A program made the position numbers and the translations under genes. A DNA stretch of 64,000 nucleotides. Origin: Nostoc sp. TCL26-01 (GTDB lineage Bacteria > Cyanobacteriota > Cyanobacteriia > Cyanobacteriales > Nostocaceae). Below, in pieces: positions 34,373 through 42,909 of this stretch (within the stretch, counting starts at the first letter, position 1; each line of letters starts with the position of its first letter). The notes beneath the pieces are model-generated. The model saw nothing but the letters and a program-made list of their open reading frames with translations. It was not told the DNA's origin and searched no databases. The stretch is taken from NCBI RefSeq assembly GCF_013393945.1, contig NZ_CP040297.1, forward strand, positions 5,116,001 through 5,180,000. The letters run 5' to 3'.

Positions 34373-37036
34373 ATGACGCAAGAAGAAACAAGGCTGGCAG
34401 ATGATCGCGAACGATGCGCTTACTGGAAACGTTGGGGCCCATACCTGAGCGAAAGACAGTGGGGAACGGTCAGAGAAGACTATAGCGCTACTGGAGAAGC
34501 TTGGGAGTATTTTCCTCACGACCATGCTCGATCGCGTGTCTATCGTTGGGGAGAAGACGGTATTGCCGGGATCTCTGATACTCATCAGCAGTTATGTTTT
34601 GCGATCGCGCTGTGGAATGGAGAAGATTCCATCCTCAAAGAGCGGATGTTTGGCTTAACGGGTAATGAGGGCAATCACGGGGAGGATGTCAAAGAGTATT
34701 ACTTCTATCTAGACAATACTCCCACTCATTCCTATATGAAGTATCTTTACAAATACCCCCATCAGGCTTTTCCTTACACTCAATTAGTGGCAGAAAATCG
34801 CCGCAGAAGCAGACAAGAGCCTGAATTTGAACTACTGGATACAGGCATATTTAACGAAGATCGTTACTTTGATGTATTCGTTGAGTATGCCAAAGCATCC
34901 CCGGAAGATATTTTGATTCAGATCGAAGTTATCAATCGGGGATCGGAAACTAAAACGCTACATCTGCTACCGACACTCTGGTTTCGCAACATTTGGGCTT
35001 GGAAAGTTGGACAGGAAACCCCCTGGCTAAAGGTCAGTCAAACAACATCTGATTTCAGTGTCATTGAAGCGTTTCATGCAACGCTGGGAACGCGATGGTT
35101 GTACTGTGAGGGGATTCCTAATTTATTGTTTACAAATAATGAGACAAATTCCGAACGATTATTTGGAGTTACTAACCCCTCACCCTACGTTAAAGATGGC
35201 ATTAATGATTATCTAATTCAAAACCGTAAAGCAGCGATTAATCCCAACCAAACTGGAACAAAATGCTCGGCTCATTATCAGCTAGTCATCGCTCCTGGTG
35301 AAATGCAAACGGTACGGCTGAGATTGAAAGACTCGCAATCTTCTCTCAACTTTGGCGAGGAATTTGAGACAACCTTTGGCGATCGCAAACTTGAGGCAGA
35401 TGAATTCTATCACCGCATTTGTCCTTTTTCATTGTCTGAAGATATGCGAAATGTTCAACGACAGGCATTTGCTGGAATGTTGTGGAATAAGCAATTCTAT
35501 CATTATGTAGTACATGATTGGCTCAATGGCGATCCTGCAACTCCCACACCGCCAGCAGAGCGCAAACGAGGTAGAAATCATGATTGGACGCACCTTTATA
35601 ACGATGATGTTCTCTCAATGCCCGACAAATGGGAATATCCTTGGTTTGCGGCATGGGATTTAGCTTTTCACTGTATTCCTCTGACTATGCTAGATCCAGA
35701 GTTTGCCAAACGCCAGTTGAGTCTTTTGATGCGAGAGTGGTATATGCACCCAAACGGACAAATTCCGGCTTATGAATGGGCATTTGGTGATGTTAATCCT
35801 CCCGTTCATGCCTGGGCTGCATTGCGAGTCTATCAAATTGAAGGAAAAATTTATGGTCGTAGCGATCGCGCTTTTCTAGAGCAAGTATTTCAAAAACTAC
35901 TGCTCAATTTTACTTGGTGGGTGAATCGCAAAGATATTGAGGGTAAAAATGTTTTTCAAGGAGGATTTTTAGGATTAGATAATATTGGAGTATTTGATCG
36001 CAATGTATCGCTACCCAATGGGGGATATATCAATCAGGCAGATGGCACTAGTTGGATGGGAATGTATTGCCTGAATATGTTAACGATCGCGCTAGAGCTA
36101 GCTCAAGAGGATTCAACTTATGAAGACATTGCTAGCAAGTTTTTTGAACACTTTCTCTATATTGCCGATGCTATTGATGGAGTCGGTGAAGCCGAGTTAG
36201 CCCTTTGGGATGAGGTAGACGGGTTTTATTATGATGCCTTGCATCTACCTGATGGTCGTCACTTCTTGATGAAGGTGCGATCGATGGTGGGACTAGCTCC
36301 ATTATTTGCTGTTACCGCTTCAGAACTGGAAACACTGGAAAGATTTCCCAACTTCAAACGACGGGTTGAATGGTTCAGGCAAAATCGTCCAGATTTGACC
36401 CAAAATGTTGTTTGTTTAGAAACAGAAGGTGTAAAAGCCAGAACTCTGCTGGCGATCGCTGGGCAGAATCAGTTACGGCGCATTCTGTACAGGATGTTAG
36501 ATGAAAATGAATTTCTGGGATCTTATGGTATTCGCGCGCTCTCCAAATTCCACGCGAACAACCCCTACGTTATAAATGTTAACGGCAACGAATATCGAGT
36601 CGATTACGAACCTGCGGAATCTACAACTGGTATTTTTGGTGGCAATTCCAATTGGCGCGGACCCGTGTGGTTTCCCATGAATTACCTCATAATCGAGTCC
36701 TTGCAGAAGTACCACCATTATCTAGGCGATGATTTTCAAGTGGAATGTCCGACTGGATCGGGTCAAATGATGACACTAAAGCAGGTGGCGAATGAACTGT
36801 CAGGGCGATTGATTCGGACATTTTTAACCGATGAAACTGGACGGCGATCGATCTATGGAGGAACGGAAACTTTTCAAACTAATTCAGATTGGCATGACCT
36901 GATTTTATTCTATGAATACTTTCAGGGTGATAACGGAGCAGGCATCGGAGCAAGTCATCAAACAGGCTGGACAGGGTTAGTGGCAAAATTGATCCAGCAA
37001 CAGGCAGAGTACAGTGGAGACAGTTTCAAATCATAG
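34373..37036 (+). CDS. GH63/MGH1-like glycoside hydrolase
   Basis: A large (887-aa) cytosolic glycosidase with the (alpha/alpha)6-type C-terminal domain of the GH63/mannosylglycerate-hydrolase-like group. Visible landmarks: an N-terminal DHARSRVYRWGEDG block, PWFAAWDLAFHCIPL near residue 425, QIPAYEWAFGDVNPPVHAW, the acidic LWDEVDGFYYDALHLPDG and the C-terminal NSNWRGPVWFPMNYL. Family members cleave alpha-glucosides such as glucosylglycerate or mannosylglycerate, or oligosaccharides. It follows an SDR and ends the sugar cluster, so it could release glucose for the pentose-phosphate enzymes. Exact substrate unknown. Confidence 0.85.
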   Translation: MTQEETRLADDRERCAYWKRWGPYLSERQWGTVREDYSATGEAWEYFPHDHARSRVYRWGEDGIAGISDTHQQLCFAIALWNGEDSILKERMFGLTGNEGNHGEDVKEYYFYLDNTPTHSYMKYLYKYPHQAFPYTQLVAENRRRSRQEPEFELLDTGIFNEDRYFDVFVEYAKASPEDILIQIEVINRGSETKTLHLLPTLWFRNIWAWKVGQETPWLKVSQTTSDFSVIEAFHATLGTRWLYCEGIPNLLFTNNETNSERLFGVTNPSPYVKDGINDYLIQNRKAAINPNQTGTKCSAHYQLVIAPGEMQTVRLRLKDSQSSLNFGEEFETTFGDRKLEADEFYHRICPFSLSEDMRNVQRQAFAGMLWNKQFYHYVVHDWLNGDPATPTPPAERKRGRNHDWTHLYNDDVLSMPDKWEYPWFAAWDLAFHCIPLTMLDPEFAKRQLSLLMREWYMHPNGQIPAYEWAFGDVNPPVHAWAALRVYQIEGKIYGRSDRAFLEQVFQKLLLNFTWWVNRKDIEGKNVFQGGFLGLDNIGVFDRNVSLPNGGYINQADGTSWMGMYCLNMLTIALELAQEDSTYEDIASKFFEHFLYIADAIDGVGEAELALWDEVDGFYYDALHLPDGRHFLMKVRSMVGLAPLFAVTASELETLERFPNFKRRVEWFRQNRPDLTQNVVCLETEGVKARTLLAIAGQNQLRRILYRMLDENEFLGSYGIRALSKFHANNPYVINVNGNEYRVDYEPAESTTGIFGGNSNWRGPVWFPMNYLIIESLQKYHHYLGDDFQVECPTGSGQMMTLKQVANELSGRLIRTFLTDETGRRSIYGGTETFQTNSDWHDLILFYEYFQGDNGAGIGASHQTGWTGLVAKLIQQQAEYSGDSFKS

Positions 37037-37282
37037 ATATAAGAAAGCCTTGTTCTACAAGGGTTTCCGTGTTTGGATCTGTATCAGATTTTTAGTGAAT
37101 TGGTATCAGAGGTAGCAGAAATACCTTCTACTCCTACTGATGTTTCAATTTCACCAATTTGTTGATGCCATTTACGTGTATATCAGTGATGACAAAGATG
37201 TAGTATGAGCCTACAAGATCATTCAGCAGTTGTAGAGTTGGGTTGTTTGTAAGGCAATAGTCTCTTTGGGTATATCCAGATG

Positions 37283-39442
37283 CTAAGGAGTTAAAAAATC
37301 TAAATGAGCGCCTGATTGCGATCGCAATTGTTCTGGAGTACCTTGCATTTTCACTTTACCCTGTTCTAATAGTACAATCCAATCAGCGCGATTGATAACT
37401 CTGGGACGGTGACTAATTAAAATGGTGGTCTTGCTTTGGCGATAAAATAACAGTTTATCCAAAACATAAGTCTCACTTACAGGATCGAGATTAGCTGTTG
37501 ATTCATCTAAAATTAGGATTGGTGGATCAGTAACAATTGCTCTTGCTATTGCCAATCTTTGCCTCTGTCCTCCTGAGATACTTGCGCCAAATTCCCCCAA
37601 AACAGTTTGATATTTGTCTGGTAGTTTACTAATAAATTCATCTGCTTTTGTTAGCTGACAAGCTGTGACAATTTCTTCAAAAGTTATGTGGGGCGCACCT
37701 AAGCGAAAGTTAGCAATAATTGAACGACTCCAAAAGTGAGGTTCTTGCGGAATTAAAATCACTTGCTGGCGCAGGCAATCAACACAAATATCTTGTCGAT
37801 TATAAATACCAAAACGAATATTACCAGACTCTAAGTTATAAAGTCCAGCTATGAGTTTGGATACCGTACTTTTACCACAGCCAGATTCACCAATTAAAGC
37901 AACTACCTGACCACCTGGAATAGTTAAGGAAAAGTTTTCTAATAAGACAATTTGACCAGGATAGTTAAAATTGATTTCGGAACAAACTATATCAGCATTA
38001 GCAGCTATCCTAACAAAGGGTTTTTGAAAATCTTCTTGCTCTATTTCTGGATGAGCATCAATTACTTCATTTAAACGTTCAGCAGCTGATTTTATCCAAA
38101 TAAGTTGATTAATAATTACTACTAAATCAGTCATTAAGCGAATCACATTTTGAGTCAAACTATAAGCAGCTACTAATTGACCAATGCTAAGTTCTTTAGC
38201 AAACACTAATTGGCTACCAAACCAAATTATGCCAACGCTACCCAGAACCGAAGTAATATCAGAGAAGGTTTGGTTGGTAATTGCTAATTGGATAGCACGA
38301 AATGTTAAGTTTGCTACACTACTAGAACGCATTTGAAATTCTTCCCAAAGTTGTGGCGCTGCTGTAGTAGTTTTGAGAGTAATTGCCCCTTTAAAGGTTT
38401 CAACTAAAATTGCTTGATTTTCACCTTCTTGAGCTAATATTTGTTTAGTTTTTTGCCGCAAAATTGGGAAAATCACAATAGTTGATACCATCATTAAAGC
38501 AATAAGAAAAGTAACAATTAGCATTAATTTCCAACTATAAAACAGTAGTAATCCTAGAGAGGATAAAGCAATAAAAAATTCACTAGGTAAACTAACAAAT
38601 AGTTGGGAAATCACATTTCTAATGCGTTGAATATCATGCAGTCGGCTGATAATTTCACCACTTCGATGGGTTTCATAATAAGTTAGTGGCAGTACTAAGA
38701 TTTGGCGCACAAATTCTAAAACTAAACCTAACTCCAACCGTTGAGCAAAGTGTGCTATTAAGCTAGACTGCACGAGTCTGAGACTGCTACTGATGAGACT
38801 CATCACCACAACAGCAATTACTACAGCATTGAGGAGCCGAGTATCTTGCCTAACTAGCACATCATCAGTCAAGATTTGCATGAAGAAGGGAGAAGTCAGG
38901 GCAATTAGACCAACAACAAAGTTAAGCAACAATGCTTCCGCCAGAATTAGCCTATAAGGTAAAATACGGCGCAAAAAATGTGCTACACCGTGAACTTGAT
39001 CGTCTTGTTGTTCTGCAAGCCTTGCCTGGTCTGCCTCTAACAACAACATGATGTAGTTTTGCCAGCCTTTGGTTAGTTCTTCACGAGATAAATAACGCAC
39101 ACCAATTGCTGGGTCAGCGATGACATACTTATTGCCTTGCTTGCCATATAGCACTACCCAGTGATAGCCCAACCAGTGAATAACTGCAGGCAAAGGCATA
39201 GTATCGAATTGGTCTAAAATTTCTGGTGTAGCTTTCACTCCTTGGGCGTTGAAACCCAGTGCTTCGGCTCCTCTCCTCAACCCTAATAAAGTAGTTCCCT
39301 GTTGCCCAGTACCGACGACTTCGCGGATGTGACTAATTGCTAGGGTAAGACCGTAGAATTTGGCAACAGTAGCTAAGGATGCTGCCCCACAGTCGGATTC
39401 GGCAAGTTGTAAAACACATGGATATTTGGCAAATCTGACCAT
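37283..39442 (-). CDS. Peptidase-containing ABC transporter (C39 peptidase, PCAT)
   Basis: A 719-aa exporter that removes double-glycine leaders and pumps out the mature peptide. Domains: C39 cysteine peptidase (residues 1-130; Gln12, Cys18 in ESDCGA, His94 in GYHWVVLYG, Asp110 in IADPA), six-helix transmembrane domain (about 160-440) and ATPase (about 480-719; Walker A GESGCGKST 518-526, signature SGGQRQRL 623-630, Walker B ILILDE 642-647). All catalytic residues are present. It is transcribed away from two micro-ORFs that encode matching leaders and a downstream HlyD adaptor. Such transporters (LanT, HetC and SunT types) export bacteriocins or signals. Confidence 0.95.
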   Translation of the reverse strand: MVRFAKYPCVLQLAESDCGAASLATVAKFYGLTLAISHIREVVGTGQQGTTLLGLRRGAEALGFNAQGVKATPEILDQFDTMPLPAVIHWLGYHWVVLYGKQGNKYVIADPAIGVRYLSREELTKGWQNYIMLLLEADQARLAEQQDDQVHGVAHFLRRILPYRLILAEALLLNFVVGLIALTSPFFMQILTDDVLVRQDTRLLNAVVIAVVVMSLISSSLRLVQSSLIAHFAQRLELGLVLEFVRQILVLPLTYYETHRSGEIISRLHDIQRIRNVISQLFVSLPSEFFIALSSLGLLLFYSWKLMLIVTFLIALMMVSTIVIFPILRQKTKQILAQEGENQAILVETFKGAITLKTTTAAPQLWEEFQMRSSSVANLTFRAIQLAITNQTFSDITSVLGSVGIIWFGSQLVFAKELSIGQLVAAYSLTQNVIRLMTDLVVIINQLIWIKSAAERLNEVIDAHPEIEQEDFQKPFVRIAANADIVCSEINFNYPGQIVLLENFSLTIPGGQVVALIGESGCGKSTVSKLIAGLYNLESGNIRFGIYNRQDICVDCLRQQVILIPQEPHFWSRSIIANFRLGAPHITFEEIVTACQLTKADEFISKLPDKYQTVLGEFGASISGGQRQRLAIARAIVTDPPILILDESTANLDPVSETYVLDKLLFYRQSKTTILISHRPRVINRADWIVLLEQGKVKMQGTPEQLRSQSGAHLDFLTP

Positions 39443-39667
39443 TTTACAGAATTAACTGGTAGACTACATCGCCTAAATCATAACCGTGTATTTCTCAACT
39501 TGGTACTAGCGTATAAACACGTAATTTAAAAGTTTTAATAAAGTCTTCTTCAACGAACTGACACTTAACTTTCTTGTCAGCTATAAAGTTAAGTAACGCA
39601 GTGTTATTTATAGCAAAGCTTACTGGATTTGAGTTCAAATCGTAAAGTTAGCTATAAGTCATAAATC

Positions 39668-39894
39668 ACAGCGTTAAAAGCTCAAAATCACCCTTAACCA
39701 AAATCCAAGGATTACTTATGTTGAACAAAAAAGAAGCTAAAAAAAACGATAAAAAGCCTAACTTAGGATCTTTACCAGTTGTGTCCCTGAATGAAAAAGA
39801 AATGTCTAACGTTTCTGGTGGAGCCTGGTTCCGAGTTGGACCATAAACTGTTGTCGATTATAAGTCTTAATTGACAGCGTTAAAAGCTCAAAAT
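39668..39894 (+). repeat. Duplicated upstream block of the two leader-peptide genes
   Basis: A 21-base word beginning ACAGCGTTAAAAGCTC occurs identically at 39668-39688 and 39874-39894, each about 30 bases before the ATG of one peptide gene. Both copies are followed by the same RBS context (CAAGGATTACTT). The block was duplicated with the gene and kept, which suggests a shared regulatory or RNA element. Confidence 0.8.
39718..39846 (+). CDS. Double-glycine leader peptide precursor 1 (7-residue core)
   Basis: A 42-aa micro-ORF with a good RBS (AAGGA). A Lys-rich start (MLNKKEAKKNDKKPN) is followed by LGSLPVVSLNEKEMSNVSGG and a core of only seven residues, AWFRVGP. Counting back from the cleavage site, Leu-12, Glu-8, Met-7, Val-4, Gly-2 and Gly-1 match the double-glycine consensus recognised by C39 peptidases. 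It lies between the divergent C39 exporter and the HlyD adaptor. The predicted product is an exported heptapeptide, more like a pheromone than a bacteriocin. Modification is possible, but no modifying enzyme is adjacent. Confidence 0.85.
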   Translation: MLNKKEAKKNDKKPNLGSLPVVSLNEKEMSNVSGGAWFRVGP

Positions 39895-39922
39895 AATCCA
39901 CAAAAAAACCAAGGATTACTTA

Positions 39923-40045
39923 ATGTTGATCAAAAAGCCAGCTAAAAAAGACACTAAAAATCCTAGCTTAGGATCTTTACCAGTTGTGCCTTTAAATGAG
40001 AAGGAAATGTCTAAGGTCTGTGGTGGCCCTTCTCAATACTTATAA
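39923..40045 (+). CDS. Double-glycine leader peptide precursor 2 (5-residue core)
   Basis: A 40-aa paralogue of the preceding micro-ORF with the same RBS context. The leader is nearly identical (LGSLPVVPLNEKEMSKVCGG) but the predicted core is just PSQYL. The position -3 residue is Cys instead of Ser. Leader identity with core divergence is typical of substrates kept for one transporter. It is followed 86 bases later by a strong terminator. An expected mature product of five residues is unusually short for a C39 substrate. Confidence 0.83.
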   Translation: MLIKKPAKKDTKNPSLGSLPVVPLNEKEMSKVCGGPSQYL

Positions 40046-40131
40046 ATTGTTGCCACAAAGGCAAAATTCAGAACTACAGGGTTGAAAATACTATAACTCT
40101 GTGTAATGTATTTTAAGATACGTAATATCAG

Positions 40132-40168
40132 CCTGGAGTGTGTTTTAAATTACCTCTCCAGGTTTTTT
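40132..40168 (+). terminator. Rho-independent terminator after the peptide genes
   Basis: CCTGGAG (40132-40138) pairs with CTCCAGG (40156-40162), followed at once by TTTTTT (40163-40168). It lies between the peptide genes and the HlyD gene, so the peptides would be made from a short abundant transcript, with lower read-through into hlyD. Confidence 0.85.
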
Positions 40169-40197
40169 GTTAGCCATTCGCTAGGTGACACTATTTT

Positions 40198-41532
40198 ATG
40201 TACACTGACCCTCATCCAGACTTACTCCGTCCAATTCGCAGCGATCAATTTCTGCCTCAGATTAGTCTTTGGACAACTTTGGGGGGGTTATTACTAGTGG
40301 GGACTGTGGGTGCTGCGATCGCTCTTGCGGCAATTACCGAGTACGATGTCACTGTGAAAGCACCTGCGACAATCCGTCCTTCTGGGGATATAAGGTTAGT
40401 GCAAGCTGCTGAGGAAGGAACTATAAAAAAGATTCTGGTGAGAGAAAATCAACAAGTAAATGAAGGAGATGCGATCGCTACTATCGATAACTCCCAATTA
40501 TCAACCAAAAAAAGGCAAATAGCAGGTAATATCCAGCACAATCAGTTACAGATTGGGCAAATTACTGCTCAACTTAATGTACTACAAACTCAAATTACGG
40601 CTGAGTCGAATTTAATGCACCGAGCGATCGCATCCGCACAAGCTGACTTAGTTCGTAACAAACGAGATTATCAAGATAGACTAATTACAAGTCAGACACA
40701 AGTACAAGAAGCAAAAGCAGTCTTAGACTTAGCTAAAGAAGAACTATTACGATATCAGCAGTTGGGAAAGACGGGTGCAATCTCTACTCTGCAAATTAAG
40801 GAAAAAGAACAAAATTTTAAAGCTGCTGTTGCTAGACTAGAAGGCTTCAACGCCGAACTAAATCCCGTTGATGCTAATGTGGCGATCGCTACTGAGCGCA
40901 TTGCTCAAGAAAAAGCTAAAGGTGAATCTACTCTTGCTAATTTAAATCAAGAACTCCAAGAACTCATTCGCCGTCGAGTAGAAATTCAAAATCAAATTAG
41001 CGCGGATCAAATGGAATTACAACAAGTTTCTACAGAACTGCAAAAAACTATAATTCGTAGTTCCGAGACAGGTACTATCCTGAAGCTGGAATTAAGAAAT
41101 TCTGGACAGGTGGTGCGTGTTGGGGATGCGATCGCGCAAATTGCACCCAATAAAGCCCCGTTGCTAGTGAAAGCTCGTATTGCTGCTGCTGATATTAGCA
41201 AGGTTCGGCTATGCCAAGAAGTACAAGTAACACAATGTACACAGGGAAAAGTAATTATGCGGCTTTCTGCCTATCCTTACCCGGATTATGGCACACTTAA
41301 CGGTGCTGTCAGAAGCATGACTAGCGACGCGATTATTCCTCAAAATAATAGCAATATTCAATCTGCACCTTACTATGAGGTAACAATCCAGCCTGATAGG
41401 CTTAATCTGATTAAGGGTAATCAATCCTATCCTATTCAAGCTGGTATGGAAGTTACCACTGATATTATTTCTCAACAAGAAACTATTCTGACGTTTATGC
41501 TGAGAAAAGCAAGGTTAATAACAGATTTGTAG
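40198..41532 (+). CDS. HlyD-family adaptor for peptide export
   Basis: A 444-aa periplasmic adaptor. A short N terminus precedes one membrane helix (about residues 28-50, GLLLVGTVGAAIALAAITEY), then lipoyl half-motifs (LVRENQQVNEGDAIATID and ELRNSGQVVRVGDAIAQIAP) flank a long coiled coil (about 100-300). The C-terminal barrel ends in LTFMLRKARLITDL. It lacks its own ABC transporter on this strand, but the C39 exporter is divergent 0.75 kb away, and exporter plus adaptor is the standard pair for carrying peptides across both membranes of cyanobacteria. Confidence 0.9.
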   Translation: MYTDPHPDLLRPIRSDQFLPQISLWTTLGGLLLVGTVGAAIALAAITEYDVTVKAPATIRPSGDIRLVQAAEEGTIKKILVRENQQVNEGDAIATIDNSQLSTKKRQIAGNIQHNQLQIGQITAQLNVLQTQITAESNLMHRAIASAQADLVRNKRDYQDRLITSQTQVQEAKAVLDLAKEELLRYQQLGKTGAISTLQIKEKEQNFKAAVARLEGFNAELNPVDANVAIATERIAQEKAKGESTLANLNQELQELIRRRVEIQNQISADQMELQQVSTELQKTIIRSSETGTILKLELRNSGQVVRVGDAIAQIAPNKAPLLVKARIAAADISKVRLCQEVQVTQCTQGKVIMRLSAYPYPDYGTLNGAVRSMTSDAIIPQNNSNIQSAPYYEVTIQPDRLNLIKGNQSYPIQAGMEVTTDIISQQETILTFMLRKARLITDL

Positions 41533-41535
41533 ACT

Positions 41536-41688
41536 GACCATAACACAGTAGGGTTTAAGAAGAAGCTGACGGATATTAGAATCATCAAATTCAGGTACTT
41601 TCTGACCTCTGAAGGGAAACTGGCTCAACTGTTTTGCATTTTCCAGTAGTTTGTACCTAACTTCTCGCGGCTTCTGGATTATTTGAGC
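41536..41688 (-). pseudogene. Truncated ParE/RelE-type toxin gene
   Basis: The minus-strand frame (41515-41718) contains LLENAKQLSQFPFRGQKVPE followed by FDDSNIRQLLLKPY, the conserved C-terminal half of ParE-like toxins (normally ...RGxxVPEF...NIRE...YRVIY). The N-terminal half is replaced by unrelated codons, and after KPY the sequence leaves the family pattern (CVMVSLQICY). No antitoxin gene is adjacent. This is a decayed toxin, probably broken by the same events that left the group II intron scar beside it. Confidence 0.6.
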
Positions 41689-41725
41689 CAATATACCTGA
41701 CAATATCCACATGAACAAAAGGGAT

Positions 41726-41811
41726 ACTTAAGATTGTCGGGAGCCAGATACACGGAAACGGGTACGTCCAGTTCTCAATGAGAGGGGCAGATAATACTCC
41801 CCCTCGACCTA
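41726..41811 (+). mobile_element. Degenerate 3' end of a group II intron (domains V-VI)
   Basis: GAGCCAGATACACGGAAACG followed by GGTACGTCCAGTTCTC has the layout of domain V (GAGCC...GAAA...ACGTxxGGTTC), and the next AATGAGAGGGG...CCCCCTCGACCTA has the layout of domain VI and the intron terminus. Several stem pairs are mismatched, so it should be inactive. No reverse transcriptase frame is present upstream. Its end coincides with the stop codon of the MBL gene on the other strand. The call rests on pattern memory of domain V; a covariance-model search (Rfam Intron_gpII) would settle it. Confidence 0.55.
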
Positions 41812-42681
41812 ACTGCCAGCCATAAATGTAATACACTTGTTCATCTGTTGACGCATGGTATCAGCATCAGCATGAAATCTCCGCCCATGACCTGGCAGTA
41901 CCCATTCAAACGAGTAACTAGCTAAATGACGCATTGATTTTGTCTGTTCTTCCCAAGAATACCAACAGACATCGTGAAATGCCACTAACTGATGCAAACT
42001 TTCTGACCAAGCAAGATGGTCGCCAGTGAAAAGAAATTTGTTTTTATATAGTAAAACTGTATGTCCTTTGGTATGACCAGGAACAGGAATAATTAGCAAC
42101 TCTGGAGTCAAAGCAAATGCTTCTTTTGCAGTTAGCTGTATTTCTACATTTCTAGTATCCGCAGTAATTTCTTCGGTGTGGAGAATACGCTGACACTGGA
42201 AATGTTCAGCAAATTTTTGATGGTCTGCTACATCATCTCTGTGAGTTAAATACATATAACGAATTCCACCCATTTCTTCTATACGCTTGACTAATGGTGC
42301 CAAAAATTGGGGAGAATCTACTAAGATGTTACCTTCCTCAATTTGAATCAAATAACTAGCTGCACCGTAAGATTTTTCTGAATGATAACCACAGTGATAG
42401 ACATTTTCATCGACTAAAATTGGAAAACTTTGTTGAGCAACTTTGATATCATATGGCTTCTCAACTGTGCCAATAGAATTAGTAGGGCAAGCTAAAAGTG
42501 CTTGGAGTGCCGCTAATCTTTCCACTTCATTTTGTGGCTGATGATATACTGCTGACTGTTGATTGATACGAGAAAATATTTGTGATGCCATCCAACGACA
42601 CGTATCACAATCTATACAAGTAGTATCTACATAAAAATCACCGTTGGTATTTTCACGGCGACGTATATCTAAATGAGCCAT
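41809..42681 (-). CDS. Ferredoxin-like/metallo-beta-lactamase fold fusion protein
   Basis: A 290-aa protein. The N terminus carries a 4Fe-4S-type Cys set (CIDCDTC at 22-28, and Cys65 in LLACPTNSIG). Residues of about 85-290 are an MBL-fold hydrolase with metal motif THRDDVADH (146-154), PVPGHTKGH, FTGDHL and LPGHGRRF. MBL proteins of this type act as glyoxalase-II-like hydrolases or, when joined to redox centres, as oxidoreductases. The stop codon lies at the end of a group II intron scar, so the last residues (MAGS) may be replaced. It is upstream of tRNA-Gly and transcribed in the same direction. Confidence 0.88.
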   Translation of the reverse strand: MAHLDIRRRENTNGDFYVDTTCIDCDTCRWMASQIFSRINQQSAVYHQPQNEVERLAALQALLACPTNSIGTVEKPYDIKVAQQSFPILVDENVYHCGYHSEKSYGAASYLIQIEEGNILVDSPQFLAPLVKRIEEMGGIRYMYLTHRDDVADHQKFAEHFQCQRILHTEEITADTRNVEIQLTAKEAFALTPELLIIPVPGHTKGHTVLLYKNKFLFTGDHLAWSESLHQLVAFHDVCWYSWEEQTKSMRHLASYSFEWVLPGHGRRFHADADTMRQQMNKCITFMAGS

Positions 42682-42838
42682 GTCATCTCCGTACGCACAA
42701 TACTTGCTAAATGCGCGATAAATTCTTATATTTCTAAGTTAGCAAAAGAGGCTTCTACTCACAGATGCCGTTAGGTATAGATCCTGTCGTTAATCTGTCA
42801 ACAGTGACAAATAATTAGTTAATGTACAAGTTTTAAAA

Positions 42839-42909
42839 GCGGGTGATGGGACTCGAACCCACGACGTTCACCTTGGGAAGGTGACATTCTACCACTGAAT
42901 TACACCCGC
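42839..42909 (-). tRNA. tRNA-Gly(CCC)
   Basis: A 71-nt cloverleaf on the minus strand. Acceptor GCGGGTG pairs with CACCCGC; the D arm contains AGTGGTAGA; the anticodon stem TCACC/GGTGA encloses loop TTCCCAA with anticodon CCC; the T loop is TTCGAGT. CCA is not encoded. tRNA genes are common integration sites, and relics lie within about 1 kb, but no att duplicate was seen. Confidence 0.97.

Noticed and set aside
37048..37062. CCTTGT-TCT-ACAAGG hairpin after the glycosidase gene
   Set aside because: Six-base stem followed by GTTTCC, not a clear intrinsic terminator; left out of the feature list.
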